Shown here one piece after another: positions 29,341-40,529 of a stretch of 64,000 bases of DNA. The notes under the pieces were generated by a model. That model had not been told where the DNA came from and did not search any database. It worked only from the letters and a program-made list of their open reading frames with translations. Source of the stretch: Mactra quadrangularis. Its lineage: Eukaryota; Mollusca; Bivalvia; Venerida; Mactridae. The translations under genes and the position numbers were made by a program. Position 1 is the first letter of the stretch; each line of letters begins with the position of its first letter. The DNA lies in NCBI GenBank assembly GCA_025267735.1, contig CM046297.1:34498011-34562010 (forward strand). The letters run 5' to 3'.

Positions 29341-31590
29341 TGTGTCCAATCAATTGCATTTATAGTAATATTAATTTGAACAGCACTGACTTTTCTGATT
29401 TTGACGTGCGATGATTCTTATCGTGCGATTATAAGTGTGGATATATGATAACAAATTGTCGTGTGTGAAATACATTTATGTTCAAAACTACAAGTTAAAT
29501 GATACTTATAGTATTATTTAAGATTTAAAAAATCAACTTCGTCATGATCCCTTTAAACCTTATTATATAGGTTCATTGACCATGTTTAGATTTTTTTTAT
29601 GAAACTGGACCCAAGACCTTCACACTTAGAGACATAAGACTACGTACCAACAAGGTAACTAGAATTCAAAACTTTAACATTAAATTCAACAATGGTGAAG
29701 TATTTTGAATAGACAACAGCATAGACTGAATCGATGTTGGGAAGTCGAAATACAAAAACGACAACACCCATAGTGTCGAGCTAGGACCTATAGTTTAAAA
29801 TTGGTAACATAAAAATCACCATGAACGGGAACCAACAACAACAATAAAACCACCCAACCCATGGATTCATAATCGAACCATTAACTACCGAACTAAACAG
29901 ACCTTGCAGATAGCAAGACCGGGGAACATGATAACAACGATTAGGGGTACAAGAACAGCCAACCAAACTCTGAACTCATAGACGAGCTGCCTGACTAAGC
30001 TTGCCGGACAGACCGCGAGAACGGAGGAACAGCAACAAAAAGCCCCACAAAAGCAACACTATAGGCCTTCATGATGAAATGACGGACACCAACAAAAATG
30101 CATAAAAACAACAGTACATGGTTTCATATAGAATTGAGGGACATCAACAAAAATGCATAAAATACCAGTGTATTGCTTCATGTAGAATGGTATAAAATAT
30201 AAATATTATATCAATACACCAAACTCTGTTGCTTCTAGGAAAGCATTATTCATATCTCCCAGTATTAACATATGTTTAGTTCATACGCTGACATTTAAAC
30301 ACCAGTTTACAAAGCCTGTCCATATAATTTCCCTCACGAACTATAATGAGTTCATATTATTTTCATTACTGCCAATTTTGATATGAAAGTTTTAAGTATA
30401 AATGTCAAGCGAGTATTATTGTTGAAATTATAGGCAATTTGCTAATTGCATAATATTTCCTGGGACCGCTGGGACTATAATGTGTCGAGTAACACGACGC
30501 CTTTGTCAAAACTTATCGCTTTTACGCGATGAATGAATTCATATTTTCGGCGTTTTTTCATAGTTTTGTAACAAACGAGGGGTGTCGAAATTGATATCAA
30601 AATTAATAATTTGCGAGACTATGTCTTTTATATACCTGATCCTAAATGTAGAACCGCTTTAAAATTGTTCAAAGAATTATTTTTAGTTGATATGATTCCT
30701 TAACTTAGTTAAGTTACAGTAGCATTCCTGTGAAATTAAATGAATATTTTAGAATTTATTTATTAGCCAAAAATAACAACAGTGGTCACACACAATTAGA
30801 AAGCTTCCCTTAAAACATAATTTGATTCATTTATCCATTTTTATTTGTTGAAAAAATAGCCATATCATCAGTATTAATTGTTTGATAATTTTAGACAAAA
30901 ATCAGACTAGTATTTTTGTATACTTATAATCTTCAACAATTATTTTAAGAGTAGCTAATCTACACGTATTGTTTTGTATAATATAAATGTTTTATATTCA
31001 TTTTGTACATAGACGAGACCTCAAATAAATAAATCATAAATATACACTCTGTGTCACTCAGAAAAAAAATCAACATATAATTCTAAATTTAAAAAAATCT
31101 GATTTTCCGATGCCGTTCACAAAAGCAAAACCTATTTCAGTAAACAAATTAAAATTCATACATATTTTTTTATATCAATATTCCCTAAAATGACCTGAAT
31201 ATTGGAATCACCGACAAAAACTAAAATGTAGAACGCTGTTGGGAGAAAGCATTTCTAACTATTTTTCTAACTTATAAAATCTAAGTATATAAGTAGATGT
31301 TGAATTTCAATGCTTTAGTTATACAAAAAAAACTAAATTCTAGTTATTTTCGTCAATTTAAGGAACTAAACGACTTCTCAATATAAAACAAATCAAGAGA
31401 AAATACGATGTTTTGCTTTGAGTTTTTTCTTCTTCTTTTTTAAGTGCGTAAACATACTCTGACGACGTGTTTCTATGGCTACGATTTGCGCATTTTGTTA
31501 AGTTGAGTACTACGAACGTAGGACCCTACGTATTCCGTCGTCTTGATGCCATCGCTAACATAAATGGTGATTGTTGTTGAAAATATTTTT
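29341..31590. other. Intergenic; T-poor segment and a small tandem duplication, no gene
   Basis: About 29,600-30,190 is unusually T-poor on the plus strand. It ends in a two-copy repeat of about 57 bp (GGACACCAACAAAAATGCAT at about 30,078, GGACATCAACAAAAATGCAT at about 30,139). The remainder is ordinary AT-rich sequence. Confidence 0.4.
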
Positions 31591-31592
31591 TG

Positions 31593-31958
31593 TCAGAACA
31601 GAACAGAATAGAATAGAATATGTTATTTATTTAATAATCAATAGTCAAATTTAAATTCAATTTAATTTTCAGTTAAACAATGATTTGTTTCAATGTTTTA
31701 TTTTTTATGTAGAAATGTGCATTTTTAAAAACGATGTTAAAGATTGTTTGCATGTCTTGATTTGATAAATTTACTAGAATTTTAGCGATTTCCAAAAGCG
31801 ACATAAAACACCCTAGCAAAATCCGTGTCTTTTTTCACACAAATATCTTACGAAATAATCATCCAAAGTCAAGTGCAAAACTTACTGATAAAATCTTCGA
31901 TACAAAATATACAAAACATAAATGAACTATCAGTTCTGTTCTGTTCTGTTCTGTTCTT
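31593..31958. repeat. Inverted AGAAC/GTTCT pentanucleotide tracts bounding about 365 bp
   Basis: CAGAACAGAACAGAATAGAA at the left and TTCTGTTCTGTTCTGTTCT at the right are mutually inverted, as in a MITE with microsatellite-like ends. No clear target duplication was seen. Confidence 0.4.
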
Positions 31959-32050
31959 AATCCCATTAATTCCAAATAGTATTTAATTAACGCAGGATAC
32001 ATTCTGAAGATCTGACAATAATTATAAATATTGAATCTCCAGGCCTTCGT

Positions 32051-32185
32051 AAGTGAAGTTCCGCTAAAAAGATATCCTGGAGTTTTGCAAAATTATGCGA
32101 TTATTGAAATTTTTAAGATCCAAATGTTTAATTTGAGAAGAGTATGGTCCCAGTAGTTTGGACCATATTGAAAATTGGTTTAAGC
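32051..32185. mobile_element. Mariner/pogo-type MITE family C, degraded copy
   Basis: Shares AAGTTCCGCTAAAAAGA, TTATGCGATT and AATGTTTAATTTGAGAAG with copies at 52,893 and 58,464. Confidence 0.55.
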
Positions 32186-32189
32186 CAAA

Positions 32190-34130
32190 TATGTTATCCA
32201 CATTAAATAAAGTCTTCATTATTATAATTATTATTATTACTAGTTTGCATACAAGACCAACAATGGTTTCTAAAGGCACTAATATATAGAGACATATTTT
32301 TACGAATTTTTAATGATGTGGTCATTTGAATGGGAGACCAAAATTTATGAGGCATCGTCCCTCAGATGTATTTTCATACTTTTTGAGTTTTTCTCAGAAA
32401 ATTAAAAGCTGATTCATTGAAATGAATCACTAAATATGACTTACCTGGTCTTAAGTAATTGATGTTTGAAACAAAACGCCATATCCAGTTGTATGACGCA
32501 TTTTTGTTAACGGTTTTAGCACATAGCAACTCATACCCGCTAAACAATCGTAATTTGAGTTGAGTAAGACGTTATACGCCTTTTTCATTGTCGTGAGTAA
32601 GAACTTATCTAAGGAAATGTTTTATCACTTTTCTGATGACGACATTTGACACATATACACGGTGGAAAAGTCTTCACTTTTTACAATTTCGCTGGTCATT
32701 ATTTTGCTAGAACTTAAGTAAAAACTCATAGAACGTAAGCAAGTTGAAAAGCCGTTTCCAGGCAACGTTCACAATGCTAAAAAGTAGTTCAAAATAGAAA
32801 AAAGTTCTAAAACAAATCGGCGGATCGATTGATTGAAAAATATTCAAAATTTCATCTTTAAATTAGCTTATTCGAATTTGCCAACACAAGATTCATTTCC
32901 CAAGAAATTATACGCTTAAAATCCACGAAAACACAACGACAACCATCAAACTTTTGGTTGAGTTTCCGTATTTTGTAATTTTTGCAGCATTAAGCCTAAA
33001 AGGACGGAAAGTAAGGGTATATATATAAAGGATTTGGAAGGCTAACATTTACTGACATTTTCCTATCTTTATATTAAATGTCTCGAGTAGTTTATATGAC
33101 CGAGCGTAAAGATCATAGCAATTTTGGTCCTGTTCCGAAAATGCCGTTGTGACCTTTTGCCTGTCTGCTCCAAAACGCCTATGAACGCTATTATGCACAA
33201 GAAATGATTACGTATTAAGTATTAGCGTAGTAATGTGAGTCAAATGAACTCGTATGAAATGTCAAACTCCCTATTCATGCCTTTATTTATTCTAAAATCA
33301 CTGAAACGGGATACGTAAAAAATATCTAAGGGGTTTCTTTACGATGTTGTAATATAGACCTTACAACAAATGTACTAACAGCGTTGCGTCGATTTGTCGT
33401 AAAGATATCACTCATTGCGCATGTCTTTTTATAACAGAGGCACGCGCTCTTGATAAAGGGGCTGTCAGGGTTGTAAAAATGCACGTGTTATAAGGAAATG
33501 ATACACCGTTTTAATTCCCCTGTTAGTTTATTTCTGTAACAAATAAATGCCCAAGAACACTATTAAGTTTCCACTATTTCATTTAAAGCATAGGCCAATA
33601 TGGAACCCGACGGAGTGAGTATCACACAAATGTGGTTTAGGCAATGTCGTGGGGTTATGAAAAATATTTCTTAAGAGCATTTCATTTATTCAAGCCAAAG
33701 TTTCCAACCAACATGTCGATTTTTTATATTACCAAAGCAATAGATAGCTAGTTTGATTTTAGTTTTTGTTGTTGCTTTTTAACGGTCAAGTATTAGTCAC
33801 TAATAATTTTGCTTTTCTATAAAATTATAATATTTGGCTTATTGTCTTTGGGTTACACAAGTTGACCACTGGGACTCGGTTATTGTTACTGCTCTATAAG
33901 GCCTTTGATAGACACAACGTCATTTGCATGATTCTTAGACCTTTACAATTCAAAATAAGTTCAGTTTATGTACTTGAACAAGAACAAGAAAATTATTGTA
34001 AGTAGACAACCTTTCACGATTCAAATATAAAGAGAAACTTAAGTCTCGTCTTAAAGAAAAATAAATGAGTCAACTTAAGTAACTCTGTACTTTCAGAGTA
34101 CGAAAGTTTCAGTTTAGTACAGTATTATCA
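32190..34130. other. Intergenic, no gene seen
   Basis: It contains an ATT/ATA microsatellite near 32,210-32,240 and one NBRE-like TGACCTTT (33,150-33,157). A start codon followed by a donor-like GTGAGTAT at 33,600 has no supporting frame. Confidence 0.4.
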
Positions 34131-34136
34131 TAGCAA

Positions 34137-34164
34137 TGACGTCATAGTCGACTCAATGACGTCA
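34137..34164. promoter_or_regulatory. Twin CREs spaced exactly 20 bp
   Basis: TGACGTCA at 34,137-34,144 and 34,157-34,164, both within AATGACGTCATA contexts. The spacing is two helical turns, so bound bZIP dimers would sit on the same DNA face. The role as a distal NR4A element is inference. Confidence 0.45.
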
Positions 34165-35280
34165 TATATGATTATCGCCCAAGGAACTCGCTAATATATT
34201 CAAAGTAAGTAATGAGTCTTTAATAAAACTATGGTTATATTTATTATCATAAAATAAAAACGATTTCACAGTTTTTGAAAAAGTTATACGTAAGAATGAC
34301 TATGTCATTAGCCCAGGGAAATGCCATTGCAAATAAAGGCGTTGCATAATGTTGCGAAACCCCTATGAAATTAAACTCTCAGTTCTATCCTTAGATCTAA
34401 ATCAAATAAACAAATTTAATGTGTTGCATTATCTGAAAATATCGTATGTTCGAAATACGCGACCATATAATTATACGTAAAAATCGGTTTCCAATGACAA
34501 CATACGCACTGAATATACCATATAATTATGCGTATTGCACACAATGCGTGTAATAGTGTTAATTGTACATATATGTACATAACACGCAGATATTTCGGGG
34601 TCTGTACTAAGTTATAAAGGGCCAATTAAAGGTTTGTGCAGTTCGGCTCAAAAGGGTCGTAATTCGTCCCTTCACAACAAACATGCATTTAACAATTCAA
34701 CATGGCCCGCAAGAAAAGGGATCCACAAAAAGCCTTATCCTGAACCCATTACGATTAAGTGAAAGAAAATAATGACCAAATACGAAAATGCGGCTCAAGT
34801 ATATACTCTGAATCAATTTTTAAAACGTTGATTGCAGTACAGTATGCTATGATTTTGTGTGTTTAGTCGAATCGTGGAAAATGGCCTCATGTGATTATCG
34901 TTCGCATAATATGACATTTATAAACGTGAAAAAACAACATAGTTAATTACGGTGGAACGCTTGTTTATAAAGAAACAAAAAACAACATTTTGTAATGTTG
35001 TTGCGAGCAAGAACTTCCGTGACGGTCGCTGATTGGTTAATTCGACGCGTCGAAAGAGTAAGAAAAGGTCTTTGGCGATTTTTATACATTTTTAATAATT
35101 ATTACAATAAAATTAATTTGTTTTCAGTGTCTTCTGCGATTTTTATTTGAATATAACAATAAATCACACGATTAGCTTAAATAGATAAGAACAATGGGAC
35201 CGTTTGTTTTCAACCAAGGTGGCACGGACGGTTTTACAAGAACGGAACACCCTGGTTTTTGCCTAACCTTTTAATTCGAC

Positions 35281-35830
35281 ATATAGAATGAAACGACAAC
35301 GCGAGGAGGCTATTAGTAATTATATGGCCGATCAATCAACGATGTCCACGAGGATTTAATGGCATTTTAAGTACATGGATCATGCTTGTAGTGAAATAAG
35401 TTTTGACACTGATCGGGTCATCAGGGGCGATATCTCGGATCATTGGTCAATCAAGAGATCACGTGGTCAATTGTTTGGTCACGTGTCATGGCGAAATATT
35501 CTATCCGACTTTAATACCGTTTTGAATAGGACGCTAGTAGGAGGCATGTAATTATGATTTCAAAAGTGGACAATTCTACGAATTGGCCGACTTTCTGAGG
35601 TTTAAAGGCTACAATTTGCTGTAATATACCACCTCGACACGCGCTGCTCGCCACCAATGAGCAGAAATTTGTTGCATTTGATCTTTCAAACGTAAGATGG
35701 CAGATAAATGCGCAGACGACAATATAATCACGACGTTTATGAGCCAGTGGATTGAATTGAACGTGTTTGGAGAATTAGTACCAGTGCATTATTTGATAAG
35801 GTTGAACATATGTTGAAAGTTTAGCATTGT
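35281..35830. promoter_or_regulatory. Candidate enhancer block with E-boxes and GGTCA half-sites
   Basis: Balanced composition, unlike the AT-rich flanks. GGTCA occurs at 35,416, 35,445, 35,465 and 35,477, and CACGTG at 35,460-35,465 and 35,480-35,485, each E-box fused to a half-site. Homeodomain-like TAATTA/ATTA sites lie nearby. The short frame starting MKRQREEAISNYMADQ at 35,288 ends after 23 codons and is not a gene. Confidence 0.35.
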
Positions 35831-38800
35831 TAATCATCAATTTTGTATTTAGCTGGAAATATGGGGTTTGTGAACAAATAAAGCATTTTTGACCGTTTAA
35901 TACATGTTATCTACGTTTTTGAAATTAATTGTTACATTTTTAATAATTAAGAAAGATAACTATGACGACATTTCAAGTATAAAATAAATGATCATAGTTT
36001 TACTTTTAAAATTAATTTATATCCTGAACATTGTTCAATTTTATTAAACTGTCAGTGATTAACACCGCTGATTTAAATATTCAATACAGTATTTCTGTAC
36101 TTTCGATCTATAAAATTATATTTAAATAATAATTTTACATTTTAAATAACAATATAATTCTCGAAAGTGAGTGTTTATTACTAATAATATACTCAATATT
36201 TTATTATATCTTTTAATTTGGTGAATATGTTATTGAAATATTAAATCAATAACTAGCAGTTTATTTAGACGAAATTTATCATCAGTACAATGAAATATTA
36301 TATGGAACTACATTTTTGCATCATGGATGCGTTGCTTAAATTTTCGAAGCGCGGATTAATACATGAATTCAAAAATAGTTCCATTTGCTAGCTATTGAAA
36401 GTATAAATTACAAGAAATCATTTAGAGTAAATGATTATTTTTACTTACCAAGTTACCTTCTTTATACGTTTTAAATTGAGTGCGAAAACGATCCATAATC
36501 TTAAACAGGCATTTTTGAAGCGTGACTACATTTATGAATATTAATAACACTTAAAAAAATATTATAAAAAAAGTAAAATCAAACTAATATCAGACATCGT
36601 TTTTTCATTGGTTAATTAATCATTGTAGCCACGACTTACAGTACCTGTATAAGACTGGTGATCTCTGCAGCGTAATAGATGAGTTAAATCCAATTAAATA
36701 AAACTTAAACATTAATTACGAAAGGTTTTAATTGTTCACATACTTGTAAGTACGACGGAAGTTTGTCGAGACTGCATCATCGTAACTTTACGATTGATCG
36801 TAAATGCATTAATCGTAAGTTCGTTTTCATAATCGTAGAGGCAATTGTTCACATGTTAGTAAGGACAAGTCTTTTTAAGCAGTCTATTTTAGTGCAACAA
36901 AAAAAATAAACAAAGTAAAGCACTAATTTTTCAACACAAGCATAGTCTGTTTTTAAACCCAAGTTGTACTCTCAATGTTGGGTCACACCGGTACAAAACA
37001 GACAATGGATGGCATTGGATTGCAGCTGCACCGTGGCAGACCGCCAACTGAACACAGAGAGTTGTCTGCCCACGCAAAATATGCTGCCGGCGATGTGGGA
37101 CAGTTTTGATTCGACATGTGAAAATATTTTACTAAGTCTGATGTTGAAAGAACAACTTAAAGCATACAAACGAAGTCGATTCGTTTCCAAAACTTGTAGG
37201 CTACTACAGCCCATTTTATCGTAGTTACAAGCAAAAGGAAAGCAGTACTGTCCCAAACTATTGCCCTCTTTTTGAAGGTATGATAATCAAGTTGTAATTT
37301 TCAAAGAACGAAAGGGCCAAATACGATAGACATTTTTCTCAATTTCCATAACATTAAGAAAAACATCAGGACTATCAATACATGGGTATCTTTGCCTTCA
37401 AAGCTTACATAATTGTTCGTAAAATATGAGTTTATGTTTATTAATGAATAAAGTGAAATAATTTAAATAAAATGAATATTTGTAGATTTGTAGTTTTCAT
37501 CTCAATTTAATATTATATTTTTGATAAATTATTGCGGACGTAATTTTAAGCTTATGTTCATCAATTAATAGGTTTTTTTTTAAAAATGAATATTTTTATT
37601 CTGTACATTTTCATAGATTTTTAGGTAAATTATTGCGGCGTAATGTTAAGCAATCATTCCACTTAGCTTTGTACTTTCGTTTTTTATACTTCGAGAAAGG
37701 CGAATAAGTACTTCGTTTGTTTTTATGAACAGTTAAGTGACATTGACGAATTAGGTGTTCTTAAACTTAAGAGTTTAAAAGTGTGACTGCACCCCAGTGC
37801 GCCAATTACCTTTTCAGTTTTTGCTCTGAGTTTTTTCTTATTCATTACAATATTAATTTTCATAATTAAAATAATATTTTCGAGAGAATAAAGCAAACAA
37901 ATATCTATTTGTAGAAGATGAAATTTAATTGTTGGCGTTCGTTTAATGTTTTTAAAAGTGAGCAGAATTAAGTTAAATCATGAGTTCTATATGTATACGC
38001 ATGCGTGAAAGTACTGAATTGAAAACGAGGCTAAAATGACAGAGTTAAGAACTGTGATCAATATTTCCGATGCTAGCAGACGACAACTCTTGAGCTGCTC
38101 CAGAAATATTTTTTCAATACAAGGGAAGCAACTCTTGCGATTGTGTTGGGTACGCCAATAGTTTAATAAGAGTTACCTCGCTTTAACCAATATTCAATAT
38201 TTTTAGCCATCGGATATCTTCGGTTACAAAGCGGGTTGACTGGCCGGGAAGTTCCGAACTTTCTGAACGCAGGATACGAATATTCCCGAAGCTAACCGAA
38301 TGATTTTTCGGTTTACCTCGGCAATTATTACAAAAAATACACAAAAATACGCAAAAAGTCGTTTTCAGACGGTCGTTTTGAAGTTATGTTAACAATGCGT
38401 GTGGGATCGATTCATGTAAATAAAATTATTTTTTGTCTAAAAACCGGGGAACGGTACATAAATAGACCCAATTAATTAAAACATCATTTCTCGTAATTGG
38501 CTCGTCAAAATCACCATTGTTTGACATCGAAAAACAAACAAGCCTTGTCGAAATAAAGCTAATACATAATAAATTATCAAAACATTTATAGACTGTATGC
38601 CAGCATTTATAAACGAATAATTGTACCGCCAATCAAAACAGTCTGTTACATGGACCGGAAGTCTGGGGGAACAACGAGCGTTCCATAATTCTATTGTTTA
38701 CATTTCGATTTTTTTGTTTTGATTTTTTGTGATACATGTTTATACATGGTGATTTGATATGGGGAAACGCGGGGATGAGTACAATGGCCAAGCATCGCAT

Positions 38801-38842
38801 GTCAAAACTCAGACAGCAGTTAGCTGGTGCAGTTTTAAACTA
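35831..38842. other. Intergenic; ambiguous GC-richer island at 36,960-37,225
   Basis: Around 36,960-37,225 three frames are open at once (86 codons plus; 94 codons minus; and a 44-codon plus frame beginning MLGHTGTKQTMDGIGL). None matches a family I know, and overlapping openness argues for composition rather than coding. A decayed transposase exon is possible. The rest is AT-rich. Confidence 0.25.
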
Positions 38843-39049
38843 CAGTGAACCCTCTATTAGCCATAACCTCCCAGTCGACTCTTAAGCGACAACCCCCTAA
38901 TAACAACCACCTCATAAGCAACAGACCATCTGAAATTTACCAAATTATGGTTTCCAATGAAAGATTACACTCCCATACACAGTCAATCTCTCTAAAACAG
39001 TTATTTTACCATATTCCAAACAACTGACTTGTGTATAGAGGTTTCACTG
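38843..39049. mobile_element. Pogo/Tigger-type MITE
   Basis: 207 bp. The left end CAGTGAACCCTCTATTAG and the right end (inverted) CAGTGAAACCTCTATACA are the familiar pogo-like terminal sequence. TA precedes the left end; the right flank is TC, so the target duplication has decayed. Confidence 0.75.
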
Positions 39050-40037
39050 TCCATGTTTTGAGTCATAAATGCGAACTGAATGTTCAATTGTTCAAAAACT
39101 TATTTCCGCCAAAATTTAAAAAAATGCCACAGACTTTTCAACAAGTGTTTATGATTTTTGACGAAGCACTCAAACAGGTACTTGCGCTGTGCTTAATAAA
39201 AACGGACATTTATTTTTATCAATTTGTACGTACATAATAAAGTAGTGGGTATTTATGAACGTAGATTTCCGAACAAATATCGAGTATTTAAATCAGCGGG
39301 GTTAATGTATGTGCTATTGACCGTTGAATAATGCACTTGTCTTCACAGCAGGTAAAAAAGGCGATGCATGTACATTATTTTACTGATTTTAATTGACCTC
39401 TTTGACATTTAACATTTAGTGTGAATAGTGCATATCAAGTGTCGTACGTTATAATTTGTATGTACCGATGTGTCAATAAAATGAGTTTAACCAACCTAAA
39501 ATATAATTGTTAAAACTTTCCACCCCCAAAATCTTGTTTTCAAATGGAACCGACTCTGTTTTCAGCAGGATAATTCCGCCCTAAATAACATATTTAGCCT
39601 TCTTCACCCTGTCTGAAAATGCTTACTGCGGTCAAGAAATACTTGTATTAAATGGATTTATATAAAGTTAAACGGTAAATTCAAAAGTTTGCAAAATTGT
39701 GAGCACATCCTATCCAATACATTTCTGAAACAAAACTCATTCATAAGTGAAGGCAGTGAACGACATTCGTTTATAAGCTTGTGCAAGCGTTAGTGCATCA
39801 TCCAGCAAAAATCAATTTCCTTTATCGGAATTTCAGTTGTTCATTTAGTAACTATATGAGCAGACGACGAAATCCATTAATAAACAAACATTCATTCATA
39901 TTTGACCCATTTCTTTTCATTAAAACTCAAATCTTATTCACACGACACCATTTTACTATATAACACCCACGAACTGTCCAATCACCGTAAAAACCCATGT
40001 TCCGTATTGACCGTGGACCGTATTACTCGGTTATTAG

Positions 40038-40330
40038 CCACGTCACTGCGTATTTTCTCGATAATCTAAAAATAGAACGCTTTAAGTTTTTATTTGGCAC
40101 TTCTGAGGCGATATAACGTATGCAGAATGTGTGTTTTTCGCATCTCAACTTGTATTACGCCATCACTTCATCGAACATCACGTGGTGCGAACATTTATTC
40201 TAAAAATAGCTAAGCACCTTGAAAACGCTGTCAAAGAAATTCCGGAATGACGTCAGAGAGCTTCTAAAAATAGTAACAGATAATTAAAACTGGATTTTCA
40301 TAGCCGAGATTCTCTCGAATGACGTCATAC
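40038..40330. promoter_or_regulatory. Dense MEF2/CRE/E-box cluster: candidate activity-dependent enhancer
   Basis: Within about 290 bp: CACGTCAC (about 40,040), CTAAAAATAG at 40,066-40,075, 40,200-40,209 and 40,264-40,273, CACGTG at 40,179-40,184, and TGACGTCA at 40,248-40,255 and 40,320-40,327. MEF2 and CREB/ATF are established regulators of NR4A genes. Assignment to the NR4A gene, whose P2 lies about 15 kb away, is inference from absence of any closer gene. Confidence 0.5.
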
Positions 40331-40529
40331 GAGGCGATACTATCGCACATAATTCTAGCAAACGAAAAACGATCAATAGAGAATGCTCGCTGGTTGAAAT
40401 CAGATTACGTCGGGGGAGAAAATAGTATTTACTACTATACATTTCGTGTGAAGTTTTTTTTTCGTAGGAGTGTACTGACTCTAGTTCTAAGGTACCTTGA
40501 ATGGTGGTCATTTATTATCAATTATTAAC

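Noticed and set aside
29781..29966. 61-codon minus-strand ORF in the T-poor segment
   Set aside because: Cys/Trp-rich composition arises from the skewed base content; no domain or splice context.
33600..33620. ATG GAA CCC GAC GGA followed by donor-like GTGAGTAT, a possible plus-strand first exon
   Set aside because: Only five codons, a poor exon end before the donor, and no downstream exon recognised.
34703..34744. MARKKRDPQKALS micro-ORF with a fair start context
   Set aside because: 13 codons only, with no conservation information and no promoter; chance is likely.
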